Origin: Halomonas socia
Lineage (GTDB): Bacteria; Pseudomonadota; Gammaproteobacteria; Pseudomonadales; Halomonadaceae
NCBI RefSeq assembly: GCF_010977575.1
Contig: NZ_CP048812.1
Span: forward strand, 2,604,001 to 2,668,000
Direction: 5' to 3'
DNA length: 64,000 nucleotides
Position numbers and translations under genes: made by a program. The notes beneath the pieces were generated by a model. The model worked only from the letters and a program-made list of their open reading frames with translations. It was not told the origin of the DNA and made no database searches. This document shows, one piece after another, positions 8,470 through 18,093 of this stretch (position 1 is the first letter of the stretch; each line of letters begins with the position of its first letter).

Positions 8470-8952
8470 TTAGTGCTCCACGCCGCCCTCGCCGTGCACA
8501 TGACCGTGCTCGAGCTCTTCCTGGCTGGCTTCGCGCACCGTAGAGATCTCGACGTCGAAGTTCAGCGTCTGACCGGCCAGCGGATGGTTGCCATCCACGG
8601 TCACGGTGTCGCCTTCGACCTGAGTCACGGTGACCATCAGTGGGCCGCCCTGGGTCTGAGCCTGGAACTGCATGCCCGGCTCGACGCTCTCTACGCCCTG
8701 GAAGGCATCGCGGGGCACTTCCTGCACCAGCGACGGCTGGGTCTCGCCATAGCCTTCGGCCGGCTCTACGGTGACCTGCAGTTTTTCACCGCTTTCGCGG
8801 CCTTCGAGTTCCTTTTCCAGGCCCGGAATGATGTTGCCGGCGCCGTGGAGGTAGGTTAGCGGGTCGCGGCCTTCCGAACTGTCCAGCACCTCACCTGCAT
8901 CGTTGGTCAGGGTGTAGTGAAACGCGACAACGGAGTTCTGCGCAATCTGCAT
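8470..8952 (-). CDS. slyD: FKBP-type peptidyl-prolyl isomerase, SlyD-like
   Basis: The 160-residue protein has the split FKBP domain with the inserted chaperone flap seen in SlyD: VVAFHYTLTNDAGEVLDSS, LHGAGNIIPGLE, and the flap with AEGYGE and VDGNHPLAG. The C-terminal tail (EHGHVHGEGGVEH) is short but His-rich, like the nickel-binding tail of E. coli SlyD. It would fold prolyl peptides in the cytoplasm and may buffer or donate nickel. AAAGG lies upstream of the selected ATG; the longer frame adds eight residues without a signal. It is convergent with nikR, which fits a nickel connection, although SlyD and FkpB homologues are not always metallochaperones. Confidence 0.82.
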   Translation of the reverse strand: MQIAQNSVVAFHYTLTNDAGEVLDSSEGRDPLTYLHGAGNIIPGLEKELEGRESGEKLQVTVEPAEGYGETQPSLVQEVPRDAFQGVESVEPGMQFQAQTQGGPLMVTVTQVEGDTVTVDGNHPLAGQTLNFDVEISTVREASQEELEHGHVHGEGGVEH

Positions 8953-9237
8953 TGATGAACCTTTCGGTGAGTGCATGTCAGGCTAATGGTAACGTGCCGG
9001 TCGGGGGGCTGTCAGGGGCGCAGGGAATTTTTTCAGGTTTCGATTGCCCATCATGACTGACGCTCAAGGCCCATGGCATCGATCCGCACGGGCGCCGGCC
9101 AGCCGATCGTGAGGTTGATCGAGAAGACGCCATGCGTCCAATAGCGGGTACTTTTCATCGCCGGCATGTTTTACCCTGAGGGTCATTTGTCCGCTGCGTT
9201 TTGACCTTCAACCGCTAAATCATGATGGAGATTGCCG
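8953..9237. other. Intergenic region without recognised gene
   Basis: These 285 bases lie between slyD, which is read leftwards, and the small membrane-protein gene, which is read rightwards. They should contain both promoters. A TTGACC hexamer is visible near 9201, but no matching -10 element stands out. No RNA gene or convincing reading frame was recognised. Confidence 0.4.
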
Positions 9238-9522
9238 ATGACCGTGACCATTATCTGGCTGATTGGGTTTGCCGCCATCCTGTTCCTCAGCCTGCGCGGC
9301 TGGGAAACCAGCCTGAGCCCGTTTCTATCGCGCACGCTGCCCGAGGTGCTGCAAAGCAATGCCGACGAGCGCTGGGTGTGGTGTCCGACACTGGCGATAC
9401 TGGGGGCGACCTTCCTGGTGCGTCCTGTGGATATGCTGCTGACGCTGCTGGTCATCGCGCTGGTGGCCTGGGTCGCCAAGCGACTTTTGTGCTGGGCCAT
9501 GAAGAAGGCCAAGTCGCACTGA
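9238..9522 (+). CDS. Small membrane protein of unknown function
   Basis: I do not recognise this 94-residue protein. It has an N-terminal hydrophobic segment (TIIWLIGFAAILFLSL), a polar middle containing two Trp residues, and a second long hydrophobic stretch (MLLTLLVIALVAWVAK) followed by a basic tail (KKAKSH). This suggests a two-pass inner-membrane protein. GGAG stands seven bases before the selected ATG, and a strong terminator follows, so it looks like a genuine monocistronic gene rather than chance. No cofactor or catalytic motif is visible. Confidence 0.6.
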   Translation: MTVTIIWLIGFAAILFLSLRGWETSLSPFLSRTLPEVLQSNADERWVWCPTLAILGATFLVRPVDMLLTLLVIALVAWVAKRLLCWAMKKAKSH

Positions 9523-9556
9523 GCCAGCCAGTCATTGCCATAACGTATGCATAAAA

Positions 9557-9580
9557 GCTCGCCATCTGGCGAGCCTTTAT
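9557..9580 (+). terminator. Rho-independent terminator after the small membrane protein gene
   Basis: A seven-base-pair stem (GCTCGCC/GGCGAGC) with an ATCT loop is followed by CTTTAT. It lies 34 bases after the stop of the small membrane-protein gene. The preceding run of A means it may also serve the convergent lipoprotein gene. Confidence 0.75.
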
Positions 9581-9615
9581 CATTGACCTTCATCATTCAA
9601 TCAATACGGCGGAGC

Positions 9616-10083
9616 TCAGTAGGGCGCTACGCTCATGCTGGCGCCGCTGCCGATCAGGCGAACCCGCTGGCCGACCTGGAAGTCGCGGTCGGCGCGCTGC
9701 ACCACGACCACGCTTTCGCCATTGTCGCGGCGGACCTCCATCTCCCAAGCGCGGGTGCGATTGACCGCGTCCTCGGTGCGCGAGCCGGCCATGGCACCAC
9801 CGATGGCGCCGGCGGCGGTGGCCAACTGGCGGCCGGAACCTCCGCCGACCTGGTTGCCGAGCAGGCCACCGATTACCCCGCCGCCCAGGGTGCCGATCAC
9901 GTTACCCTGTGGGCTGTCGGCCTGGATCTGCACCTGACGCAGCGCGGTGATGGTGCCGTAGGTGACGCTTTGGCCGGTCTGGGCCTGGCTGCCGCGGTAT
10001 ACGTCGCCGCCGTAGGGCGCGGTATTGGCACAGCCGGCCAATGTCAGCATGCCCAGGGCAACGACAGGAATAAGACGTTTCAT
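9616..10083 (-). CDS. Glycine-zipper outer-membrane lipoprotein, SlyB/17-kDa antigen-like
   Basis: The 155-residue product starts with a lipoprotein signal (MKRLIPVVALGMLTLAGC), with the acylated Cys in the LAGC lipobox. Mid-protein there is a Gly-rich double hydrophobic hairpin (GTLGGGVIGGLLGNQVGGG and TAAGAIGGAMAG), the glycine-zipper 2TM motif of the SlyB/Pcp and rickettsial 17-kDa antigen family. The C-terminus has a small beta-rich domain (VVQRADRDFQVGQRVRLI). It is probably anchored in the outer membrane with a role in envelope integrity. The ATG selected starts the signal peptide directly behind GGAGCTCC; the upstream ATG would add seven non-signal residues. Confidence 0.8.
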   Translation of the reverse strand: MKRLIPVVALGMLTLAGCANTAPYGGDVYRGSQAQTGQSVTYGTITALRQVQIQADSPQGNVIGTLGGGVIGGLLGNQVGGGSGRQLATAAGAIGGAMAGSRTEDAVNRTRAWEMEVRRDNGESVVVVQRADRDFQVGQRVRLIGSGASMSVAPY

Positions 10084-10222
10084 GGGAGCTCCTCCGATGA
10101 TCAAACAGATTATGAAACGGTGTTTTCAGCGAGTTTAATCCCACTTGTCCGCTTCGACCAGCGCTTTACACTCGAGTGCCCCCAGTGTAGGCCCGTCAAT
10201 CGACAAACAATAAGGAAGGCGC

Positions 10223-10248
10223 AAAAAAGGGGAGGCGGCTGCCTCCCC
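10223..10248 (-). terminator. Rho-independent terminator of aceA
   Basis: Read leftwards, a perfect eight-base-pair stem (GGGGAGGC/GCCTCCCC) with an AGCC loop is followed immediately by six T. It lies about 40 bases after the aceA stop and before the lipoprotein gene, so it separates the two transcripts. Confidence 0.92.
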
Positions 10249-10289
10249 AATCACTGTCGTGCCATGCGAGCTGCTCGTTTCGGCGTGAA

Positions 10290-11888
10290 TCAGCCAAACT
10301 GGTTCATGGTGTTGTCCTTGCCGCCGGCCTTGAGTGCACCGGCACCGGAGAAATACTCCTTGTGATCGTCGCCGATATTGGAGCCGGCCATGTCCTGGTG
10401 CTTGACGCAGGCCAGGCCGCTGCGGATCTCCTTGCGCTGGACGCCGGCGACATAGGCCAGCATGCCCTCTTCGCCGAAGTAGCCCTTGGCCAGCTCGTCG
10501 GTGGAGAGTGCCGCGGTATGATAGGTGGGCAGCGTGATCAGGTGGTGGAAGATGCCCGCCTCGCGGGCCGCGTCGCGCTGGAAGTTGCGTGTCCACTCGT
10601 CGGCCAGCGTGCCCAGTTCAGTGGCGTCGTACTCGGCGCTCATCAGCTGGTCGCGGTCGTAGGCCGAGACATCCTTGCCTTCGGCCTGCCAGGCGTCGAA
10701 CACCTGCTGGCGGAAGTTAAGGGTCCAGTTGAACGACGGCGAGTTGTTGTAGACCAGCTTGGCGTCCGGCACTACCTCGCGGATGCGGTTGACCATGCTG
10801 GCGATCTGCCCGACGTGGGGCTTCTCGGTCTCGATCCACAGCAGGTCGGCACCGTTCTGCAGGCTGGTGATGCAGTCCAGTACCACGCGATCCTCGCCGG
10901 TACCGGAGCGAAAGCGGTAGAGCCCATTGGCCAGGCGCAGCGGCTTGCGCAGCTCGCCGTCCAGCTTGATCACGCTGTCGCCCTCGCGGACGTCATCGAT
11001 GGAATCGATCGGCGTGGTGTAGAGGAAGCTGTTGTACTGCGCGGCCAGGTCCCCCGGCTCCTTGCTCACCGGCAGCTTCTGGGTCAGGCCGGCGCCCAGT
11101 GAGTCGGTGCGCGCCACGATCACGCCATCGTCGACGCCGAGCTCGAGGAAGGCATAGCGCACGGCGTTGATCTTGGCCAGGAAGTCCTCGTGGGGCACGG
11201 TGACCTTGCCGTCCTGATGGCCGCACTGCTTGACGTCGGAAACCTGGTTCTCGAGCTGAATGCAGCAGGCCCCGGCCTCGATCATGCGCTTGGCCAGCAG
11301 GTAGGTGGCCTCCTCGTTACCGAAGCCGGCATCGATATCGGCGATGATCGGCACCACGTGGGTCTCGTGGTTGTCGATGCGCTTCTGGACGGCGCGTGCG
11401 GCGACGTCGTCGCGCTTGGCATGGGCCTCATCCAGCTCGTGGAACAGGTGGCCGAGCTCGCGGGCGTCGGCCTGGCGCAGGAAGGTGTAGAGCTCTTCGA
11501 TCAGCGCCGGCACCGAGGTCTTTTCGTGCATCGACTGGTCGGGCAGTGGGCCGAATTCCGAGCGCAGCGCGGCGATCATCCAGCCCGAGAGGTACAGGTA
11601 GCGCTTGCTGGTGGCGCCGTGGTGGCGCTTGATGGCGATCATCTTCTGCTGGCCGATGAAACCGTGCCAGCAGCCCAGCGACTGGGTGTACTGGCTGGTG
11701 TCGGCATCGTAGTCGGCCATGTCCTGACGCATGATGCCGGCGGTGTAGCGGGCGATGTCGAGGCCGGTCTTGAAGCGGTTCTGGGCCTTCATGCGCGCGG
11801 CGTACTCGGGGCTGATGGCATCCCACTTGCCGCCCTGGGCGTCGCGTAATCGAGTGATGGTGTCGAGGTCGTCTTGGTAAGCTGACAT
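10290..11888 (-). CDS. aceA: Isocitrate lyase
   Basis: The enzyme splits isocitrate to glyoxylate and succinate, the first step of the glyoxylate bypass used for growth on acetate and fatty acids. The 532-residue protein belongs to the longer Pseudomonas-type subfamily. It carries the catalytic loop KQCGH (KKCGH in the E. coli enzyme), the substrate-binding stretch VPIIADIDAGFGNEEATY, and the C-terminal SGAGALKAGGKDNTMNQFG end. AAAGGA lies upstream of the ATG. It is monocistronic, with a strong terminator downstream and a long 5' intergenic region that may carry regulation. Confidence 0.97.
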   Translation of the reverse strand: MSAYQDDLDTITRLRDAQGGKWDAISPEYAARMKAQNRFKTGLDIARYTAGIMRQDMADYDADTSQYTQSLGCWHGFIGQQKMIAIKRHHGATSKRYLYLSGWMIAALRSEFGPLPDQSMHEKTSVPALIEELYTFLRQADARELGHLFHELDEAHAKRDDVAARAVQKRIDNHETHVVPIIADIDAGFGNEEATYLLAKRMIEAGACCIQLENQVSDVKQCGHQDGKVTVPHEDFLAKINAVRYAFLELGVDDGVIVARTDSLGAGLTQKLPVSKEPGDLAAQYNSFLYTTPIDSIDDVREGDSVIKLDGELRKPLRLANGLYRFRSGTGEDRVVLDCITSLQNGADLLWIETEKPHVGQIASMVNRIREVVPDAKLVYNNSPSFNWTLNFRQQVFDAWQAEGKDVSAYDRDQLMSAEYDATELGTLADEWTRNFQRDAAREAGIFHHLITLPTYHTAALSTDELAKGYFGEEGMLAYVAGVQRKEIRSGLACVKHQDMAGSNIGDDHKEYFSGAGALKAGGKDNTMNQFG

Positions 11889-12256
11889 GGGGCCGTCCTT
11901 TCTCGTCTGTTGCGCTGCGGTATCACGCTATTGGCTTGGTCGACTTCACTGGGTGCCGTGTGGATCAGGACTATGCTGCACCTGCGAAGTAATCTCAGGG
12001 TTGATCAGGTTTCAAAGGCTGTCTGTACTGCCTTGGTCGTATCAGGTGGCAATATCAAACGAATGTTTAATGGCGGTTACAGGTTGCATTGAAACAGTCG
12101 TTTTAACTCGTACCTGTGATTGAACTATGGCCCATGAATACTGGGCCTAACAATCATTACTTAGCGGCAGAAGGGGTTGTAGTATGACTACAAGCGAGCC
12201 AATAATGGCTCGCTTTATGTAGTCAACTTTCCGCTATCGAGAAAGGAGGTGATGAA
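11889..12256. promoter_or_regulatory. 368-base intergenic region upstream of aceA
   Basis: This region contains no convincing gene and is more AT-rich than its surroundings. It should hold the leftward aceA promoter near its left end. Three inverted repeats lie at its right end: GGCCCA/TGGGCC (12129-12147), TTGTAGT/ACTACAA around ATG (12177-12193) and the GCGAGCC/GGCTCGC hairpin described separately. The second and third share bases and so cannot form together. Confidence 0.5.
12186..12224. terminator. Hairpin terminator downstream of the GNAT gene, probably bidirectional
   Basis: The arms AAGCGAGCC (12192-12200) and GGCTCGCTT (12207-12215) enclose AATAAT, and flanking GACTAC/GTAGTC bases extend the stem after a small internal mismatch. 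It lies about 35 bases after the stop of the leftward acetyltransferase gene. T-rich ends are short on both strands. Confidence 0.65.
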
Positions 12257-12688
12257 TCAATCACCTAGGGGGAGAGACATGTTGCGGTGCGGAATTCCGG
12301 CATCGAGAAATTCGTCGCCGTAGGCAATGAAGCCGAGACGTTCGTAGAAGGATATCGCCTGCAGTTGGGCGGCCAGCTCCAGGTGGGCGTGCCCCTGAGC
12401 GCGAGCCGCCTCGATGGCGGCCTCGACCAGTCGCTGCCCCAGGCCCAGGCCGCGTCCCTCTTCGAGAACCGCCACGCGCCCCAGGTGGCCGTCGGGCAGC
12501 AGCCGTGCGGTGCCCAGTGCACGGCCCCCACGGCGGATCAGGAAGTGCAGGCAAAAGCTGTCGCGGCCGTCCCACTCCTCCTCCTGGGGCACCTGCTGTT
12601 CGACGATGAACACGATGCGGCGTATCTCGCTGGCCTCGCTGCCGAGTTCTTCCCAGTCACCCTGTTCCATGCTGATGGCGTCGCTCAT
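12257..12688 (-). CDS. GNAT family N-acetyltransferase
   Basis: The 143-residue protein has the GNAT fold signature: a beta-strand LGRVAVLEEGRGLGLGQRLVE that binds acetyl-CoA (the GRGLG loop) and the late SFYERLGF motif. The N-terminal IRRIVFIVEQQVPQEEEWDG segment resembles the ElaA/YjcF subgroup, whose acceptors are largely unknown. It overlaps the upstream roxA gene by four bases (ATGA), so the two are translated together. The acceptor substrate is not predictable. Confidence 0.85.
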   Translation of the reverse strand: MSDAISMEQGDWEELGSEASEIRRIVFIVEQQVPQEEEWDGRDSFCLHFLIRRGGRALGTARLLPDGHLGRVAVLEEGRGLGLGQRLVEAAIEAARAQGHAHLELAAQLQAISFYERLGFIAYGDEFLDAGIPHRNMSLPLGD

Positions 12689-13872
12689 TGGTCATCCTCA
12701 TCGTCGTCTTCCAGTGGCCAGCCGAGGCTGCCGCGGTCGTGAAGCAGAGCGAGCAGCTCGGCGGCCCCGTCGAATTCGAGCAGCGTGGCGTCCAGCGCGG
12801 CGTCGGAGGCCAGCGCCTGGGCCAGCGGCAGCGAGCAGGTCAGGCCGTCGCCGTCGACGAACAGCGTGGCACGCTCATCGTCAAGCGCCCGCCAGGCGAA
12901 GCGCGACCCCAGGCTGCGCACCAGCTCGTCGCCGTCGTGTAGTGTCGCAACAAGCTCCTCGGCCTCGATGGGGCGTTCGGCGGGTACCAACTGGTCGACG
13001 TACTTGGGCTGGGTCATGGCCCTGCCGAACCACTGTGCCATCTGGGCGGGATCATCGAGGCTGTCGAGGATCAGCCGGCGGACACGTTGCACTGCGGCGT
13101 CGTCGAGCTTATAGGGATCGGCAGGCGCTGCCATGCCGGCATCGCCGAAGCGCCTGGAGGCTGGCAGCGTCTCGCCAACATAGTCGGCATAGGAGGTCAC
13201 TGCCTCGTCGGCGGAGGGGGCACGGAAGCCCACCGAGACGGTCATGCAGTCGTCGGACTGACTGACCCCGTGATGGGCCAAGCCGGGCGGCAGGTAGAGC
13301 ATGTCGCCGGGCTCGAGGACCCAGTCGGCACCGGGGGTTACCTCGAAGCGTTCGAGGATGCGCAGGTCGATGCCGGCGATGATCGGGGCGTCGTCGGCCA
13401 CCGCGCCGCCCAGCTGCCAGCGCCGCTGGCCGCTGGCCTGGAGCAGGAAGACGTCGTAGTGGTCGACATGGGGGCCGACGCTGCCGCCCGGCGGGGCGTA
13501 GCTGATCATGATGTCGTCGAGGCGCCAGCGCGGCAGGAAGTCGAAGTGCTCGAGCAGCGCGGCGATCTCGGGCACGTAGTGGTCCACGGCCTGGACCAGC
13601 AGCGACCAGTTCTCGTCGGGCAGGGCGGCGAAGGTGGCGTCATCGAAGGGGCCGTGCTGGACCTGCCAGGGGCCGTCACGGCCATGTTCCTCGACCAGGC
13701 GCGCCTCGACGCCGGCTTCGCAGGCCAGGCCGGCCAGCTCGTCGGGATCCAGCGAGCACTCGAGGTCGGGCAGGGCGCCGCGAATTAGCAGCGGCTTGCG
13801 TTGCCAGACGTCGCGCAGGAACTCGCCGGCGGTAAGGCCGCCGAGCAGTTGTCGCGGGGAATCAGAGGGCAT
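12685..13872 (-). CDS. roxA: Ribosomal protein uL16 3-hydroxylase RoxA (YcfD), JmjC/cupin family
   Basis: This Fe(II)/2-oxoglutarate oxygenase hydroxylates an arginine of ribosomal protein L16 in E. coli. The 395-residue protein contains the JmjC-type iron triad, seen as HVDHYDVF (H and D) and the later LAHHGVS (His), preceded by the ISYAPPGGSVGPH substrate region. A C-terminal winged-helix-like domain ends in an acidic tail. The start was moved to MPSDSPRQLL, 51 codons into the longest frame, because AGGT lies upstream and the extra N-terminus is translated intergenic repeat. Its position beside purB matches E. coli ycfD. Confidence 0.9.
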   Translation of the reverse strand: MPSDSPRQLLGGLTAGEFLRDVWQRKPLLIRGALPDLECSLDPDELAGLACEAGVEARLVEEHGRDGPWQVQHGPFDDATFAALPDENWSLLVQAVDHYVPEIAALLEHFDFLPRWRLDDIMISYAPPGGSVGPHVDHYDVFLLQASGQRRWQLGGAVADDAPIIAGIDLRILERFEVTPGADWVLEPGDMLYLPPGLAHHGVSQSDDCMTVSVGFRAPSADEAVTSYADYVGETLPASRRFGDAGMAAPADPYKLDDAAVQRVRRLILDSLDDPAQMAQWFGRAMTQPKYVDQLVPAERPIEAEELVATLHDGDELVRSLGSRFAWRALDDERATLFVDGDGLTCSLPLAQALASDAALDATLLEFDGAAELLALLHDRGSLGWPLEDDDEDDQ

Positions 13873-13919
13873 GCATCGTACCTCGTTGCAAATATTGAAG
13901 CGGCGGGCAGGCGTCGCGA

Positions 13920-14084
13920 CTGTCCCCGGCGCCGCCTGTACTGTCCCGCGGCTGACCCGGCGACAGGCCTGCGAGGGGGCGCTGTGAATACTTCCCTGTA
14001 CGCTACCTTTTGCCATCCCTGGCAAAAACCCCCTCTACGGCCTGTCCCCGGCGCCGCTCATCCTATGCTGCGGCTGACCCGGCG
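13920..14084. repeat. Palindromic intergenic repeat element between purB and roxA
   Basis: Two imperfect direct copies of a ~43-base GC-rich unit beginning CTGTCCCCGGCGCCGC occupy 13920-13962 and 14042-14084. Between and overlapping them, 21-base arms at 13959-13979 and 14029-14049 are inverted repeats of one another (17 of 21 match by eye). Nested at the centre is a perfect TTTTGCCA/TGGCAAAA stem (14008-14027). The layout resembles a small non-coding mobile or REP-type element. A terminator function for purB is also possible through the central hairpin. Confidence 0.6.
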
Positions 14085-14119
14085 CCGCTTAGCTTCCTCG
14101 CTGGCGGGGCGCTAGGCGC

Positions 14120-16169
<2,050 letters not shown>

Positions 16170-16173
<4 letters not shown>

Positions 16174-17282
16174 GCGGCGGCCTCCGTGGCGTTCCAGGTA
16201 GTGCGGATCACGCCGCCGCCGAGGCAGACGTCGTTGGCGTAGAGCACCAGCGACTGGCCTGGCGTCACCGCACGCTGTGGCTCATCGAAGCGTACCTCGA
16301 CGCTGCCATCGGGCAGCGTGTGCATATGACAAGGCACGTCTTCCTGGCGGTAGCGGGTCTTGGCGGTGAAGCGTCCTGCGCGGGCAGGCGGCTCGCCGGC
16401 CACCCAGTCCATGGCTTCGGTGGCCAGGCTGTCGGTGTAGAGCAGCGGATGATGCTTGCCCTGTACGGCGACCAGCACGTTGCGCTCGAGGTCCTTGGCG
16501 GCCACGTACCATGGCGCGTCCGGATGATTGGCCAGGCCGCCGATGCCGAGCCCCTGGCGCTGGCCAAGGGTGTAGTACATCAGGCCCATGTGCTCGCCGA
16601 TCACCTCGCCGTCGGGGGTCTCGATGGTGCCGGGCTGGGCCGGCAGGTACTGCTTGAGGAAGTCGCTGAAGCGGCGCTCGCCGATGAAGCAGATCCCCGT
16701 CGAGTCCTTCTTGCGCGCGGTCACCAGCCCGTGGCGCTCGGCCAGCGCGCGGACCTCGGGCTTCTCGAGCTCGCCGACCGGGAACAGGGTGCGGGCGATG
16801 GCCGCTTCGGGCACCGCGTGCAGGAAGTAGCTCTGGTCCTTGTTGGCATCGATGCCCTTGAGCAGTCGCGCGCGACCCTCGCGCACGCCACCGCGCACAT
16901 AGTGGCCGGTGGCGATCTTCTCGGCACCCAGCATCTCGGCGTAGTCGAGGAACACCTTGAACTTGATCTCGCGGTTACACAGGATGTCGGGATTCGGCGT
17001 GCGCCCGGCCTGGTACTCGGCCAGGAAGTGCTCGAAGACGTTGTCCCAGTACTCGGCGGCAAAGTTGGCGGTGTGCAGGGGAATACCGAGCTTGTCGCAC
17101 ACCGCCTGGGCGTCTGCCAGGTCCTCCTTGGCGGTGCAGTACTCGGTGCCGTCGTCCTCGTCCCAGTTCTTCATGAACAGGCCTTCGACCTGATAGCCCT
17201 GCTCGAGCAGCAGCAGCGCGGAAACGGAGGAGTCGACGCCGCCGGACATGCCGACGATCACCTTGCCGGTAGCTGAAGACAT
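16170..17282 (-). CDS. mnmA: tRNA-specific 2-thiouridylase MnmA
   Basis: MnmA installs the 2-thio group on U34 of Lys, Glu and Gln tRNAs using sulfur relayed from IscS through the Tus proteins. The 370-residue protein begins with the PP-loop ATP-binding motif SGGVDSS. It has both catalytic cysteines, one in [12 protein letters not shown] and one in [12 protein letters not shown]. The gene is divergent from the TetR gene of the efflux cassette. In E. coli, nudJ and rluE would follow upstream, but here the cassette intervenes. Confidence 0.97.
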
Positions 17283-17382
17283 ACACTCTCTCGGGTTGGA
17301 GCCTCAAATGGCCGGCGATTATACCTCATGTTACCGCGGTGCTTCATCTTGTGGGGCATCGCTCCGACCAGCGATTGCCCAA

Positions 17383-17411
17383 TTGACCGGTCGGCCAATC
17401 GAGGCTATCGT
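17383..17411 (+). promoter_or_regulatory. Promoter and TetR operator upstream of the efflux regulator gene
   Basis: The imperfect palindrome TTGACCGGTCGGCCAA occupies 17383-17398. Its first six bases double as a -35 hexamer (TTGACC), followed after 17 bases by TATCGT at 17406-17411. Transcription would start near 17418, which is the ATG itself, and no ribosome binding site is present, so the regulator may be made from a leaderless mRNA. The same core recurs at 18041, so the site is probably bound by the TetR protein. Confidence 0.7.
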
Positions 17412-17417
17412 CTCGTG

Positions 17418-18023
17418 ATGAGCCAGAAAACCCAGACCCGAGATCCTGAACTGACCCGCACCCGTATTCTCGACGCGGCGGAATCCCAATTCGTGGAGCA
17501 GGGCTTCTCCGCCGTCAAGCTGAGTGCGCTGGCGCGTTCAGCTGACGTCACCAAGAGCCTGATCCATCACCATTTCGGCAGCAAGGAACAGCTGTGGGAG
17601 GCGGTCAAGAATCGTGCCTTCGAGCGCTATTATACTGGCCAGATGGCCATGCTGGAGGGGGCCGGTGAGCCGGATGCCATGCTTCTGCGGAATTCGGTGG
17701 AAGCCTACTTCCACTTTTTACGCGACAACCCCGGCGTAGTGAGGTTGTTCGCCTGGACCCACCTGGAAGGGGACAGTCATTGTGGAGAGCTCGACAACCA
17801 GCTCGTCGGTGCGGGTGCTGAATGGGTTCGCCAGGCCCAGATGCGTGGCCTGCTGCGTAAGGACATCAACCCAACCCATGTGATCGCGCTATTCGTGATG
17901 ACTTGCACGCAATGGTTCGAGGCCAAATGTCATCATCAACACTGGCCGGGCATGGGCAGCGACGAGGCCTTCCTGGAAGATTTCCTGAAGATATTCATGG
18001 CCGGGGTCGCGCCGCAGAATTAA
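17418..18023 (+). CDS. TetR/AcrR family repressor of the adjacent RND efflux genes
   Basis: The 201-residue protein has an N-terminal TetR helix-turn-helix (TRTRILDAAESQFVEQGFSAVKLSALARSADVTKSLIHHHFGSKEQLW) and a helical C-terminal ligand domain with a Cys- and His-containing late helix. It lies directly upstream of an adaptor and RND pump in the same direction, with matching palindromes before itself and before the adaptor, so it most likely represses both. The ATG at 17418 begins a normal TetR N-terminus; the longer frame is intergenic. The inducer is unknown. Confidence 0.88.
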   Translation: MSQKTQTRDPELTRTRILDAAESQFVEQGFSAVKLSALARSADVTKSLIHHHFGSKEQLWEAVKNRAFERYYTGQMAMLEGAGEPDAMLLRNSVEAYFHFLRDNPGVVRLFAWTHLEGDSHCGELDNQLVGAGAEWVRQAQMRGLLRKDINPTHVIALFVMTCTQWFEAKCHHQHWPGMGSDEAFLEDFLKIFMAGVAPQN

Positions 18024-18040
18024 GTTTTTTGTGTCAATAG

Positions 18041-18056
18041 CTGACCGGTCGGCCAG
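18041..18056 (+). promoter_or_regulatory. Second TetR operator, upstream of the RND adaptor gene
   Basis: CTGACCGGTCGGCCAG repeats the 14-base core TGACCGGTCGGCCA of the site at 17384-17397. It lies 17 bases after the tetR stop and 37 bases before the adaptor ATG, where it would cover the promoter of the pump genes. Confidence 0.75.
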
Positions 18057-18093
18057 TTTATTAAGCCGGTTCGCTGAATGAGGAAGCAGGAAC

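Noticed and set aside
11887-12123. Rightward 78-codon frame upstream of aceA
   Set aside because: It overlaps the aceA start on the opposite strand, has no ribosome binding site and no recognisable protein features.
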